64,000 nt of DNA from JAFNAG01 sp963824985 (GTDB lineage: Bacteria > Acidobacteriota > UBA6911). Of the stretch, positions 1-8,677 are shown in pieces. The notes under the pieces were generated by a model. That model worked only from the letters and a program-made list of their open reading frames with translations. It did not search any database and had not been told where the DNA came from. Position 1 is the stretch's first letter; each line of letters opens with the position of its first letter. Both the position numbers and the translations under genes were made by a program. The DNA is taken from assembly GCA_963824985.1 (NCBI GenBank), contig CAWGRQ010000034.1, positions 62,001-126,000 on the forward strand. The letters run 5' to 3'.

Positions 1-1562
1 GAATCGAATTGTTGTTGCAGCGGAACTGGGGATTCCAGGGAAAAGGGGAGGTTCGGGTCCTCGAAGCCGCTGGCCGGAGCGGTACAGATGTACCGGTAAT
101 CCCGGTGCTTGAAACCCAGGAGCGAGATCGCCCGGCGCGGAACTTCAGGCAATCCCCTGCGGGGCGCAAGGCCGAACAGGCCGGGCGCCGGCGCCACGCC
201 ATGCCGCCGCGCGTACTCATTGAGGTTCAGGAACGCCGGGGATGAACCGTCCAGGGTTTCATCCCGCGCAAAGACCACTTCGCCGCGCTGATTCCGGAAT
301 CGGAATGTGAAGTCTCGTATCCCGGCAATCGTTGAAGAGAGCAGCCCCAGGTAGGTGTCGATCCGGTATTTTTCATCAAGAATCGGGAATGCAATCACCC
401 AGGGATCGACATCGAGCCCGTCGATCTTCTGCAGGTAATCGGCGTTGTAGGAGTCCGTGGGAACCGCCCAGTGGCAGGCATCGGATCCGGTCTGGTGGCT
501 GGTATTGACATACTGACGCGTCCCCCTGGGCGCGACATAATAGTTGGGCCTGTGCAGCGGGGTGTCGCATTTAATAAGGTAAAACGCGCTCTGCACCCCG
601 TCGAGGGACACATCGCGGAAGAGGCCGGAGATGTTTTGATAGGCCATGTGCCGGGCCGGAACCGGGTCCGCAGCCCGTTCAACGGCAAACTCCTTCCCAT
701 CCCTCTGATAGTGCAGCAGCAGGGTCGGGTGCGTCGCGACCTCGTTTTCATTATAGAAGGAGAGCGTGAGTTCCAGATCCGGCTCGACCGGATAGTAACC
801 CCGGGCAAACACGGTGTCGGGCGCCCATTGATCCCAGCCCGACTGATGGTTGCGCGCCAACCCCGCCGCGCTGATATAATCCGCCCAGAAATGAATAAAT
901 GGCTGCACGCGCATCTGCAGGTTTTCGACCTCGACTTCCAGCCAAAGGTAGCCGGCGAATTCGCCCAGGTGCAATTCGCGGGTGTCAATGATCGCCAGCC
1001 CGCCCGGTGGGATAATCCGCTGTCCGGCAGCCCGCACGGCGCCGTCGCACGCGCAGATCGCATACCTGACATCGAGAGGAAAGGTAATCCGATACTTGCG
1101 GTCGAAATAGTGATGGATCTGCACGGCGGTTTCCGTCTCACCGGAAAACACATCCATATAGGACCTGATCTGTGAAACCTGGCCGGCGTAAAGGCGGGTG
1201 ACGACCTGGCGCTCCATGTCGCTCCGCATGAGCATGTGGTTCAGCGCGACTGCTGCCGAGCGCGCCGTGGATGCTATCAGCCAACCGTCCGCGTCGGGTA
1301 CCGGCCCATCAAGCGAGATCAGCCGCACCCGATCGCCGGCGAATTCCCGGCCGTCTTCCTTGACGTCAAAGGAGAAAAAGCCGCAGCCGCGATATTCCGG
1401 CAGAACCGGCAAATCCTCAGGCCGGCTGGTGCCGTCTACAAGGACAGCATAATTCCGGATGCCGTATCTCCGGAACGCGTTCCGGATATGATCCGAAGTT
1501 CTTGGCGTGTCCCGCTCGCCGGATTTCAGGATGATCTGGGACAGCACCTTCTCCTGCATCAT
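1..1562 (-). CDS. Large hypothetical protein, 3' end beyond window
   Basis: The minus strand is open without a stop from an ATG-ATG at 1562 to the left edge, giving 520 codons. A ribosome site AGGAG lies about 10 bases before the ATG. The protein starts MMQEKVLSQI and lacks a signal peptide. It is rich in aromatic residues and beta-prone stretches (for example residues 150-215, IHHYFDRKY and GYLWLEVEVEN). I recognise no family. The composition suggests beta-sandwich domains, but that is inference. A candidate promoter lies just upstream. All plus-strand frames here look like shadows. Confidence 0.7.
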   Translation of the reverse strand, partial: MMQEKVLSQIILKSGERDTPRTSDHIRNAFRRYGIRNYAVLVDGTSRPEDLPVLPEYRGCGFFSFDVKEDGREFAGDRVRLISLDGPVPDADGWLIASTARSAAVALNHMLMRSDMERQVVTRLYAGQVSQIRSYMDVFSGETETAVQIHHYFDRKYRITFPLDVRYAICACDGAVRAAGQRIIPPGGLAIIDTRELHLGEFAGYLWLEVEVENLQMRVQPFIHFWADYISAAGLARNHQSGWDQWAPDTVFARGYYPVEPDLELTLSFYNENEVATHPTLLLHYQRDGKEFAVERAADPVPARHMAYQNISGLFRDVSLDGVQSAFYLIKCDTPLHRPNYYVAPRGTRQYVNTSHQTGSDACHWAVPTDSYNADYLQKIDGLDVDPWVIAFPILDEKYRIDTYLGLLSSTIAGIRDFTFRFRNQRGEVVFARDETLDGSSPAFLNLNEYARRHGVAPAPGLFGLAPRRGLPEVPRRAISLLGFKHRDYRYICTAPASGFEDPNLPFSLESPVPLQQQFD

Positions 1563-1592
1563 GGTCGCTTTCTCCTTTTCGGTGGGCCTGAG

Positions 1593-1620
1593 CTTATAGG
1601 ATTGGCCCGCCGCCCGTCAA
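1593..1620 (-). promoter_or_regulatory. Candidate sigma-70 promoter of the leftmost gene
   Basis: On the minus strand TTGACG (1620-1615) and TATAAG (1598-1593) are separated by 16 bases and lie about 30 bases before the start codon at 1562. Seen in sequence only; function is inferred. Confidence 0.4.
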
Positions 1621-1718
1621 TCAACCGGATCCTCAGGATATTCCCCGACGGCGCCGCCGGCCGGCATTCCTCACGGAGAGGGGATCACAAGACATCTCAG
1701 GACGCAATTATTTGGCCC

Positions 1719-2212
1719 CTTTAAAAGCAGCCACGGATGCACGAATTCATATGTATGGAACATGCGCATAACGAGACGGACCCAATGATGTCGTCTTTGC
1801 CAACCTCCCCGAGGGCAACTGTTTAGCCAATGCTGAACAGCAGAACGCAAAGACGCGAGGACGCAAAAAGATTCCTTTCGGTTCGCGGGCGTGGGCGGCC
1901 TCCGGCCGCATCCTTGGGCGAGCCGCGCGAGAAAGCGCAATCCTCCTGAGTAGCCGCTCTGCCCGCGCTTTCTCCCGCGGCTCGCCCAAGGATGCGCCAG
2001 CGCGAAGCGCTGCGCCCACGCCTGTTGCTCAGTGTCGATCTTTGCGTCCTTGCGCCTTTGCGTTTTGCTTCTTCATCCATTGATTTGGCTAAACAATTAC
2101 CCCGGAGGGTGCAAGACGCCCCCCCGCTGATGGCAGGGCTCTCAAACAATCTGTGGAATCCGTGAAATCAGTCGCCGCTTTTTGCTATCTCTGACCACAG
2201 GGCTGAACATAT
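1719..2212 (+). repeat. Family B dyad element, interrupted by a family A element
   Basis: The left part (ATTATTTGGCCCCTTTAAAAG, CAGCCACGGAT, then AATGATGTCGTCTTTGCC) and the right part (GGAGGGTGCAAG, CTGATGGCAGGGC, then ATCCGTGAAATCAGTCG and GCTTTTTGC) match the two halves of the B elements at 30.5, 35.2, 41.6, 53.2 and 57.9 kb. The halves are separated by the 276-bp A element at 1820-2095. No gene is visible between 1563 and 2351. Confidence 0.7.
1820..2095 (+). mobile_element. MITE-like element, family A, copy 1
   Basis: Ends are TGTTTAGCC (1820-1828) and GGCTAAACA (2087-2095), a perfect 9-bp inverted repeat. Inside come AACGCAAAGACGC-type repeats on the left and their complements (TTTGCGTCCTTGCG) on the right, so the whole can fold back on itself. 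There is no transposase. This is the longest of four copies; it has an extra inner segment that repeats in inverse orientation (CTCGCCCAAGGATGCG and its complement). Confidence 0.7.
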
Positions 2213-2351
2213 ACCTCGGGACTCAGAAGAACGCGGATCAACACAGATCGGCTCCGTGTGCCGGTTGCGCTTTGAACTTCAGGGTGTTAATTTTGTGGGG
2301 CCGGTGCTTCACTTGCAACCCTACTGTTTTTCTATGCCGACGAGGTGCTCC

Positions 2352-4058
2352 ATGAAAACCACACGGTTCAGCTCTCTATGCTGCCTGACGGCGCTCCTGG
2401 CAGGCGCCGCCGTGCAACTTTCTTCACAGGAGGTTCCCATGCCCGACCTGGCACGGCTCCAGGCAATGACGGCCAGATTCGCCCCGGTTGAAATCAACGC
2501 CGACCTCTCCCGCCTGCCGGAGGGAGAACAGAAGGCGCTGGCCAAATTGGTCGAGGCCGGACGGATCATGGACACGCTCTTTTTGCGCCAGGTCTGGTCC
2601 GGTAACGAAGCGATGCTGTTGCAGTTGCAGAAAGACAATTCCCCGCTGGGGCGGGCAAGGCTTCTTTATTTCCAGATCAACAAGGGCCCCTGGTCGCGCC
2701 TCGATGGAAATGCGCCCTTCATCCCCGGCGCGCCCAAAAAGCCGGAAGAGGCCAATTTCTATCCTTCCGGAACCGGGAAACCCGAAATCGATAAGTGGCT
2801 CAAGGGTCTTACTGAAACCGAGCGGGTCCGGGCAATGGGATTTTTCACCACGATCCGGCGCGCCCCCGCAGGCCGGGCCGGCTTTGTCGCGATTCCGTAC
2901 AATGTGGAATACAAGGGCGAGCTGGGCCAGGCCGCCGGGCTCCTGCGCCAGGCGGCAGCCCTCACGTCCCAGCCCACTCTCAAAGCCTATCTGACCAGCC
3001 GCGCGGATGCTTTCCTGAGCAACGACTATTACGCCAGCGACGTGGCCTGGATGGAGCTGAACTCGAGCATCGAGCCCACCATCGGGCCCTATGAAGTATA
3101 TGAAGACGAATGGTTCAATGCCAAGGCGGCCTTCGAAGCGTTCATCGCCATCCGCGACGATGGGGAAACCGCCAAGCTCGCCAGGCTCGGATCCCAGCTG
3201 CAGGACATCGAGAACCATCTCCCCATCGACCCGAAATACCGCAACCCCAAGCTCGGCGGGCTCGCGCCGATCCGGGTGGTCAATGAAATCCTCGCCTCCG
3301 GCGACGGCAACCGCGGCGTTCAGACGGCGGCCTTCAACCTGCCCAATGATGAGCGGGTCATCAAAGAGAAGGGCTCCAAGCGCGTCATGCTCAAAAACGT
3401 GCAGGAAGCCAAGTTCCGCCTGGTCCTGATGCCGATTTCCCGCGCCGTGCTCTCGGCGGCGGATCAGAAAAACGTTTCGTTCGAAGCCTTTTTCACCCAC
3501 ATCCTGATGCATGAACTGATGCACGGGCTTGGTCCGCACGAAATTCGCGTCGCAGCCCGCACCACCACGGTGCGCCAGGAACTCAAAGAAACCTACAGCA
3601 CCATTGAAGAGGCCAAGGCCGACATCTCCGGGCTGTTCGCCCTCCAATACCTGGTCGACAAAGGCGTACTCGACAAGGCCTTGGGGCAGAGCATGTACGA
3701 CACTTTCCTCGCCTCGTCATTCCGATCAATCCGCTTCGGCATCAACGAAGCCCATGGCCGGGGCATCGCGATTCAGATGAATTATCTGCTCGATTTCGGG
3801 GCGTTCCAAACGGCCGCGGATGGCACCTTCACGGTCAATCCGGCCAAAATCCGGGATGGAGTGACTGCGCTGACCCGCGAAATCATGACCCTGGAGGCCG
3901 AGGGAAATTATGCCAAAGCCAAGGATTTGCTGGCGAAGCTCGGCGTCGTGAGGCCCGAAATCCAGCGGACCCTGGCCAAACTGCAATCAATTCCGGTGGA
4001 TATCGCGCCCAGATTCACGACGGCGGAAAAACTGATTGCCGGCGCCTCCGGGAAGTAA
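2352..4058 (+). CDS. Secreted M49-like (dipeptidyl peptidase III-type) zinc hydrolase
   Basis: A 568-aa protein beginning with a signal peptide (MKTTRFSSLCCLTALLAG...). The motif HELMHGLGPHE at residues 387-397 offers two zinc histidines (H387, H391) and catalytic E388. IEEAKAD follows about 30 residues later (E419-E420) as third ligand. This spacing and the EEAKAD block are typical of bacterial M49-like Zn hydrolases, although classical DPP III has HELLGH with one extra residue. The ATG at 2352 is chosen over the upstream in-frame start at 2256 because it has GAGG 6-7 bases before it and begins the signal peptide. A strong hairpin follows the gene. Confidence 0.8.
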   Translation: MKTTRFSSLCCLTALLAGAAVQLSSQEVPMPDLARLQAMTARFAPVEINADLSRLPEGEQKALAKLVEAGRIMDTLFLRQVWSGNEAMLLQLQKDNSPLGRARLLYFQINKGPWSRLDGNAPFIPGAPKKPEEANFYPSGTGKPEIDKWLKGLTETERVRAMGFFTTIRRAPAGRAGFVAIPYNVEYKGELGQAAGLLRQAAALTSQPTLKAYLTSRADAFLSNDYYASDVAWMELNSSIEPTIGPYEVYEDEWFNAKAAFEAFIAIRDDGETAKLARLGSQLQDIENHLPIDPKYRNPKLGGLAPIRVVNEILASGDGNRGVQTAAFNLPNDERVIKEKGSKRVMLKNVQEAKFRLVLMPISRAVLSAADQKNVSFEAFFTHILMHELMHGLGPHEIRVAARTTTVRQELKETYSTIEEAKADISGLFALQYLVDKGVLDKALGQSMYDTFLASSFRSIRFGINEAHGRGIAIQMNYLLDFGAFQTAADGTFTVNPAKIRDGVTALTREIMTLEAEGNYAKAKDLLAKLGVVRPEIQRTLAKLQSIPVDIAPRFTTAEKLIAGASGK

Positions 4059-4122
4059 ACTCGATTCCGGACCCACCACGGCAGACCCGCCGCTGCCTGA
4101 GGTTGGCCTTGCCAACCCCGAT

Positions 4123-4156
4123 CCGGCGTCCAGGCAAAGATCTGCCTGGACGCCGG
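4123..4156 (+). terminator. Strong hairpin, probable terminator
   Basis: A perfect 14-bp stem CCGGCGTCCAGGCA / TGCCTGGACGCCGG with a 6-base loop lies 65 bases after the M49-like gene. A smaller hairpin GGTTGGC-CTT-GCCAACC precedes it at 4101-4117. There is no clear T-run, so the mode of termination is uncertain. Confidence 0.55.
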
Positions 4157-4163
4157 GAAGGTC

Positions 4164-4551
4164 ATTTTCGGAGCAGCTCTTCATGCGCTATGGCGCTCCC
4201 GGTGACGCATGAAAATGTTTTGTGCTCTCATCGCGCGTTCTCTGCGCCGCCCTTTCAGGGCTGTTGCCAGCTCTCCCGTTTTCCCAGGGCTCACGCCCTG
4301 GGCTTTGTTGCACCATCCCTTCGGGATTATGGCAGTCGTGAACTGCCTGACCCTTCGGGATTGTTGCAGTCATAAACTGCCTGACTCTTCAGGATTGTTG
4401 CGGTCGTGAGCGGCTAAGCCCTGAAAGGGCGCAATAGCACAGCCCAGGGCGTAAGCCCTGGGTTAAGGTGCCGAGATTTCAAGCCCTGAAAGGGCGGCAC
4501 AAGGATGGAAGAGTGAATTGGCGCCACATTCGGTCTTATTTTCGGAACAGC
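4164..4551 (+). repeat. Family C long palindromic repeat, copy 1
   Basis: Begins ATTTTCGGAGCAGC with a hairpin module (TGCGC-TAT-GGCGC, GACGCATGAAAA). Palindromes of the CCCTTTCAGGG and CCCAGGGCTCACGCCCTGGG type follow, together with three 34-bp tandem units (4318, 4352 and 4386). It ends at another TTATTTTCGGAACAGC. Positions 4201-4546 match 47334-47679 with only two differences visible. Small open frames inside are identical in both copies and look non-genic. Confidence 0.85.
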
Positions 4552-4700
4552 TTCTCATGCGCCTATGGCGCACCCGGTGACGCATGAAAAAGACTGGCAG
4601 CAGAGGAGATACCGTCGGGTTCGCTATCGGAATCGGGGTCGGTCTCGGTTTCGATATCGATTGCGACCCCGATTCCGATGCCGCCCCCGATGTTTAATGG
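4538..4700 (+). repeat. Family C hairpin module followed by a hexamer-phased hairpin (family D)
   Basis: ATTTTCGGAACAGCTTCTC, CATGCGCC-TAT-GGCGC and GACGCATGAAAA are followed from 4612 by a tract in 6-base register (CGCTAT CGGAAT CGGGGT CGGTCT ...). Its right arm (GCGACCCCGATTCCGATGCC) is nearly the reverse complement of its left arm. The closest relative is at 47190-47284. Confidence 0.7.
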
Positions 4701-4868
4701 ATGTAGACTCTATTTTCGGAGCAGACCCCGCAAGAAATCCGGATCCTATTATCTGTCACTTTCAGTACATGTTATGCTCTTGGGAGCAGTGCGCGGCAGT
4801 TGCCCTCAGGCAGGGCCATGGAGCCGGGCGGATTCCGATGAGCAGAACTGACTCTTGAGGATTATCTC

Positions 4869-5636
4869 ATGTGGCCGGTCAGCTTCGTGTTGTCAGCCTT
4901 ATTATATGCGATGCAGTTTATCCCGGGGACTCAGCAGCCAGGCACGATTGCCGGCCGCGTTGACATCAGGATTGCTCCGCCCGAGCAGGTTGCCTCCCGT
5001 TATCCAACTCCCGGAGGCCAGCTTCAGAAGAGCATCGCTCCAATACCGACGGTGGTATTCATTGACGGTCCGGTGGCCGGCACCCCGCCTTTTCCCAAAC
5101 TAGCCAGGGCGTCCATCATTCAAAAGGGGCTGGAGTTCTCTCCATCCCTGCTGATAATCCCCAGAAATACTGCGGTCGCATTCCCAAATGAAGACAGCGA
5201 GTTTCACAATGTCTTTTCCTATTCCAAAGCCAAGCGGTTTGACCTGGGGCGCTACCCCAAAGGTGAGTCCAAGAGCGTGATCTTTGACCATCCGGGCATC
5301 GTCAAAATCTATTGCGAAGTTCATCCCTGGATGCGCGCCGCCGTTTTGGTTCTGGAAAATCCCTTCTATGCCATCGTGTCTGAGGAGGGTACTTTTGCGA
5401 TCAAGGGGATTCCCGCCGGTCATCATACATTGGTGATCTGGAATATCGATGCCGGCTCAAAGAAAGTCGACGTGGAGGTCAAGACCTCAGGCTCACCGGA
5501 ACTCGCGCTCCAGCTTTCGGGCAGGTTCGAAGCCAGGCTGGAAGAGGGGGTCGTGCACCCGAAGGCCCTGATGACTGAAACCCCGGTCCCTGCAGAGGGC
5601 CGCCCCGAGGGAACCTGTTGTGCCCGAAAACGTTGA
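4869..5636 (+). CDS. Cupredoxin-like secreted protein with a C-terminal carboxypeptidase-regulatory-like domain
   Basis: A 255-aa protein with an N-terminal hydrophobic signal. Residues 85-165 form a plastocyanin/cupredoxin-type domain with candidate copper ligands H113 (EFHNVFS), C149, H152 and M155 (YCEVHPWM). The segment after 165 (FAIKGIPAGHHTLVIW) resembles the beta-sandwich regulatory domain seen in methylamine-utilisation-type proteins. GAGG lies 8 bases before the ATG. The next gene begins inside its 3' end, so the two are co-translated. It probably works in the periplasm; binding of copper is inferred from the ligand set. Confidence 0.75.
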   Translation: MWPVSFVLSALLYAMQFIPGTQQPGTIAGRVDIRIAPPEQVASRYPTPGGQLQKSIAPIPTVVFIDGPVAGTPPFPKLARASIIQKGLEFSPSLLIIPRNTAVAFPNEDSEFHNVFSYSKAKRFDLGRYPKGESKSVIFDHPGIVKIYCEVHPWMRAAVLVLENPFYAIVSEEGTFAIKGIPAGHHTLVIWNIDAGSKKVDVEVKTSGSPELALQLSGRFEARLEEGVVHPKALMTETPVPAEGRPEGTCCARKR

Positions 5637-7338
5637 ATCATTCAAGCCGGGCCGGCTTAATTTTCGTCTCAAAATCCTGCTCGCCCTTCTCGGCGTAATC
5701 CTACTAATGGCGGTGTTCCTGCTCATCGTTCTCCAGCGGGAAACTTCGGTGCAGATAGAAGCCGCCATCGGCAAGACCATGAAAACATCGCAGAACAACT
5801 TCGTGGAGCTGGAACAATCATGGAAGGTCGAGCTTGCCGCGCTATGCAAGCGGTATGCCGGTTCTACCAGGATTCTCGGGGCTTTCGATGCCGCTGCGGA
5901 AGAGGGGAATCCCGCCGTGCTCGCCGAGGCCGCCGCCTATGAAACGAAGCTGGCCGCCATCTCAGGATACCTGCTCCTCTTCTCTGACCTTGAGGGCCGC
6001 GTCATCTGCGCTCTGCTGGACGGCCGGCGGATGGCAGAAGCAAAGGTGAGTCCATGGCCTGCACCAGGCATTTCTGAGGAAGAGGTAACCTTCGGATATA
6101 CTCAGTATGCGGGTCAACTGTATGCCGCCCACGCGGAATCCCTCTATCTATTCTCACGAAAAATCGGATACATTCTCATCGGTTTTCCCTTGCGCGAAAC
6201 CGTGGTCCAAGACTTGGGGGTGCGGGTTGAAGGGCAATTGTGTTTCGTGGTAGGTGCCAGGGCCATGGTTGCCACGCCTGGGATCGCCGGAGTGCTCCTG
6301 GATCAGATGGTGGCGGCGGCAGGTTCGCAATCGTTTAAAACTCTGGCCCATTCGGGGCAGACCTGGGCTTTGTTTTCCGAATTCCTGAATCAACAAAAGC
6401 CTGGAGAGGGCTCCATGGTTTATGCCATTCCGTTGGCGAGAACCCTGGCTCCTTTTGAACGGATCCGGGCCACACTTTACATGGCCGCCATTGCCGCCAT
6501 GGTCGCCGCCGTAATCCTGGGATTTTTCCTCTCCAAGGGGCTGTCCGCCCCCATCCATGAACTGGTCAGGGGCACGAAGGAGGTTGCTCATGGAAACTTT
6601 GATTTCCGTACCCATATCGCATCCAGGGACGAGATAGGCGTCCTGGGGCATGCCTTCAACACCATGGTGCATGGCCTTTCCCAAAAGGAGAAGTACCGGA
6701 ATGTGCTGGACAAGGCTCTTTCCCCGGAAGTTGCCGAAGAGATGTTGAAGGGGAATCTGTTCCTGGGAGGTGAAAACCGCTTGGTCACAACGCTCTTCGC
6801 CGACATCCGAGGATTCTCGGCCATGATTGAAGGGATGGATCCCCGTGAAGTGATCGCCTTGTTGAACGATTACCTGGAAGGGGCGAGTGCCGCCGTGGAA
6901 GCCGAGGGTGGAGTGGTGGATAAGTATGTGGGCGATGCAATCATGGCGGTTTTTGGAGCCCCGGTTTTTCATGCCGATGACGCTCGCAGGTCCGTCAGGG
7001 CCGCGCTGTGCATGCAGGAAACCATCCTGCATCTGAATGAATCCCGCCGCGCGTCCGGGAAGCCCAGGATCGTCATTGGCATTGGCATCAGTACCGGGGT
7101 GGCCGTTGCGGGAAACATGGGCAGCACGACTCGCCTCAACTACACGGTGCTGGGGGAACCCGTGAACCTGGCGGCACGATTGTGTTCCAGGGCCAGGGCA
7201 GGCGAGATCCTGATCTCCGCCTCCACCCTCGATGCGGCAGGACCCGAATTGGACACCCAGGCCCTGGAACCGGTCAGCCTCAAGGGCATGTCCAATCCTG
7301 TTCCCATCTGGCTGGTAAAGGGACTGAGGGCATTATGA
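5620..7338 (+). CDS. Membrane HAMP-domain class III adenylate/guanylate cyclase
   Basis: A 572-aa protein starting at GTG, overlapping the upstream gene by 17 bases. Membrane helices lie near residues 18-38 and 286-306 and flank a periplasmic sensor region. HAMP covers about 304-355 and the cyclase domain about 385-560. Metal aspartates are D395 (LFADIRGF) and D439 (KYVGDAIMAVFG). The base-selecting lysine of adenylyl cyclases is present (K435), but the usual Asp in YTVxGDxVNLAARL is Glu (YTVLGEPVNLAARL), so nucleotide preference is open. The sensor sits between a cupredoxin-like protein and a barrel protein, which suggests an envelope or metal/redox signal. Confidence 0.85.
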   Translation: MPENVESFKPGRLNFRLKILLALLGVILLMAVFLLIVLQRETSVQIEAAIGKTMKTSQNNFVELEQSWKVELAALCKRYAGSTRILGAFDAAAEEGNPAVLAEAAAYETKLAAISGYLLLFSDLEGRVICALLDGRRMAEAKVSPWPAPGISEEEVTFGYTQYAGQLYAAHAESLYLFSRKIGYILIGFPLRETVVQDLGVRVEGQLCFVVGARAMVATPGIAGVLLDQMVAAAGSQSFKTLAHSGQTWALFSEFLNQQKPGEGSMVYAIPLARTLAPFERIRATLYMAAIAAMVAAVILGFFLSKGLSAPIHELVRGTKEVAHGNFDFRTHIASRDEIGVLGHAFNTMVHGLSQKEKYRNVLDKALSPEVAEEMLKGNLFLGGENRLVTTLFADIRGFSAMIEGMDPREVIALLNDYLEGASAAVEAEGGVVDKYVGDAIMAVFGAPVFHADDARRSVRAALCMQETILHLNESRRASGKPRIVIGIGISTGVAVAGNMGSTTRLNYTVLGEPVNLAARLCSRARAGEILISASTLDAAGPELDTQALEPVSLKGMSNPVPIWLVKGLRAL

Positions 7339-8573
7339 AGGGGCTGGCATCCATGCACCGGATTGTCGTATGTGTGCTCTGTGCTGCCGCCGGCTTGATG
7401 CCGGCGCAGAAAGTGCGCGCCGCCTCCTTCTCGTTGTATCCGTTCAAGGTGGCTTCGGAATCTGGCAGGTTTCAATTCGGACTTTCCGGGAGGGGAATCC
7501 TGGAGGGATTCCTTCCTGGACAGAAAAGCTCCGGCCTCATCGCGGGAGGGGACGGGTTTGTGTCCGGGCGGGCCAGTCTCTTTACGGATGTTTACATCGG
7601 GAGCCGCCTCTTTGCCACGGGCGAGTTTCGTTTGGACACCGGGGAATCCCCGAAACAAGGAGTCCTGACCGGACGGGTGGAGCAGGCTTTTCTCCGGTAC
7701 AAGCCTTGGCTGAACCATAACCTTCATTTCCAGTTCGGCAAGTTTGTCTCCCCCTTCGGAGCCTACAATCAGAGACATGACACAACCGCCGACCCTTTCG
7801 TTCGCCCTCCTCTCATGTACGATTACCGGACGATGGTCTCATCCGAATTCCTTCCGCGTACCAATGATGGATTTATCCGCTGGAAAGATGATCCCGCCAC
7901 CTGGCGTCCGCGCGGGGCGCCGATTATCTGGGGCAATCCTTACCAAATGGGATTCATGTTTTTGGGAGGGTTCCACAACCTGGACTTCAGGCTCGCGGTG
8001 ATGAACAGCGCACCCTCCAGCGAACCCGGGGAGTGGAATTCACAAATCGGGCAGGCATCCCACCCCTCCTACGTCGCGCACGTCGGATACCGGATTCTGC
8101 CCGAGTTATACGTGGGCATGGCCTACAATACCGGCCCTTACCTGGGGGAAAGGGCACGGGCATCGTTCGCGAATGAAGGATTCAATTCCTACAAGCAGAA
8201 AACGTGGGAGATGGAGTTCCTGTTCGAACGGGGCAAGACCCAGGTTCGCGGCGAGATCCTCCGCGACATGTGGGAGGTGGTGAACGTACTGGATTATCCG
8301 GTGGATGTTTCAGGGTATGTGGAAGTCAAGCAGAAGTTCCTGACCGGTTTCTATGGTGCTCTGCGCTTCGGCACCATCCGCTACAACAGGATTCACCTCT
8401 CCAGCGGGGCCAAGGATGCATGGGACTTTGATATCTGGAGGGGACAGGCCGCCCTGGGCTACAGGATGATGCGCAACCTGGAGCTGCGAGCGGAATACAT
8501 GCGGAACCAGTCCAAAGACCCGCAGCATCCGCTGGATAATCTTCTGGCCCTGCAGTGCCGGTTTGAATTTTAG
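7335..8573 (+). CDS. Outer-membrane porin-like beta-barrel protein
   Basis: A 412-aa protein whose ATG overlaps the stop of the cyclase gene (ATGA). The signal peptide ends near KVRAA. The rest alternates short amphipathic strands with aromatic girdles (for example LHFQFGKFVSPFG, LYVGMAYNTGPY, LELRAEYMRNQ) and ends in CRFEF, a C-terminal Phe as in barrels assembled by Bam. I cannot name a substrate. It is the last gene of the three-gene operon. Confidence 0.7.
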   Translation: MKGLASMHRIVVCVLCAAAGLMPAQKVRAASFSLYPFKVASESGRFQFGLSGRGILEGFLPGQKSSGLIAGGDGFVSGRASLFTDVYIGSRLFATGEFRLDTGESPKQGVLTGRVEQAFLRYKPWLNHNLHFQFGKFVSPFGAYNQRHDTTADPFVRPPLMYDYRTMVSSEFLPRTNDGFIRWKDDPATWRPRGAPIIWGNPYQMGFMFLGGFHNLDFRLAVMNSAPSSEPGEWNSQIGQASHPSYVAHVGYRILPELYVGMAYNTGPYLGERARASFANEGFNSYKQKTWEMEFLFERGKTQVRGEILRDMWEVVNVLDYPVDVSGYVEVKQKFLTGFYGALRFGTIRYNRIHLSSGAKDAWDFDIWRGQAALGYRMMRNLELRAEYMRNQSKDPQHPLDNLLALQCRFEF

Positions 8574-8677
8574 GCCGTACGTGATGCAAACCGGGCCTCC
8601 CGGCGATCCGCGCCGGCTTCGCATTGCTGGCAGCGGGCAGGATAGGAACAGCTGCTATCGAATGCTATACTCCTGGC

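Noticed and set aside
395..1175. Two overlapping open frames of 234 and 252 residues on opposite strands
   Set aside because: They are shadows of the longer open frame 1-1562 on the minus strand, which has a start, ribosome site and promoter.
4209..4409. 66-residue open frame also found identically at 47342-47542
   Set aside because: It lies in a palindromic repeat; identity reflects the repeat, not a conserved protein.
4318..4419. Possible CRISPR array (34-bp units)
   Set aside because: Three imperfect units directly abut without spacers, inside a dispersed repeat, and no cas genes are near.
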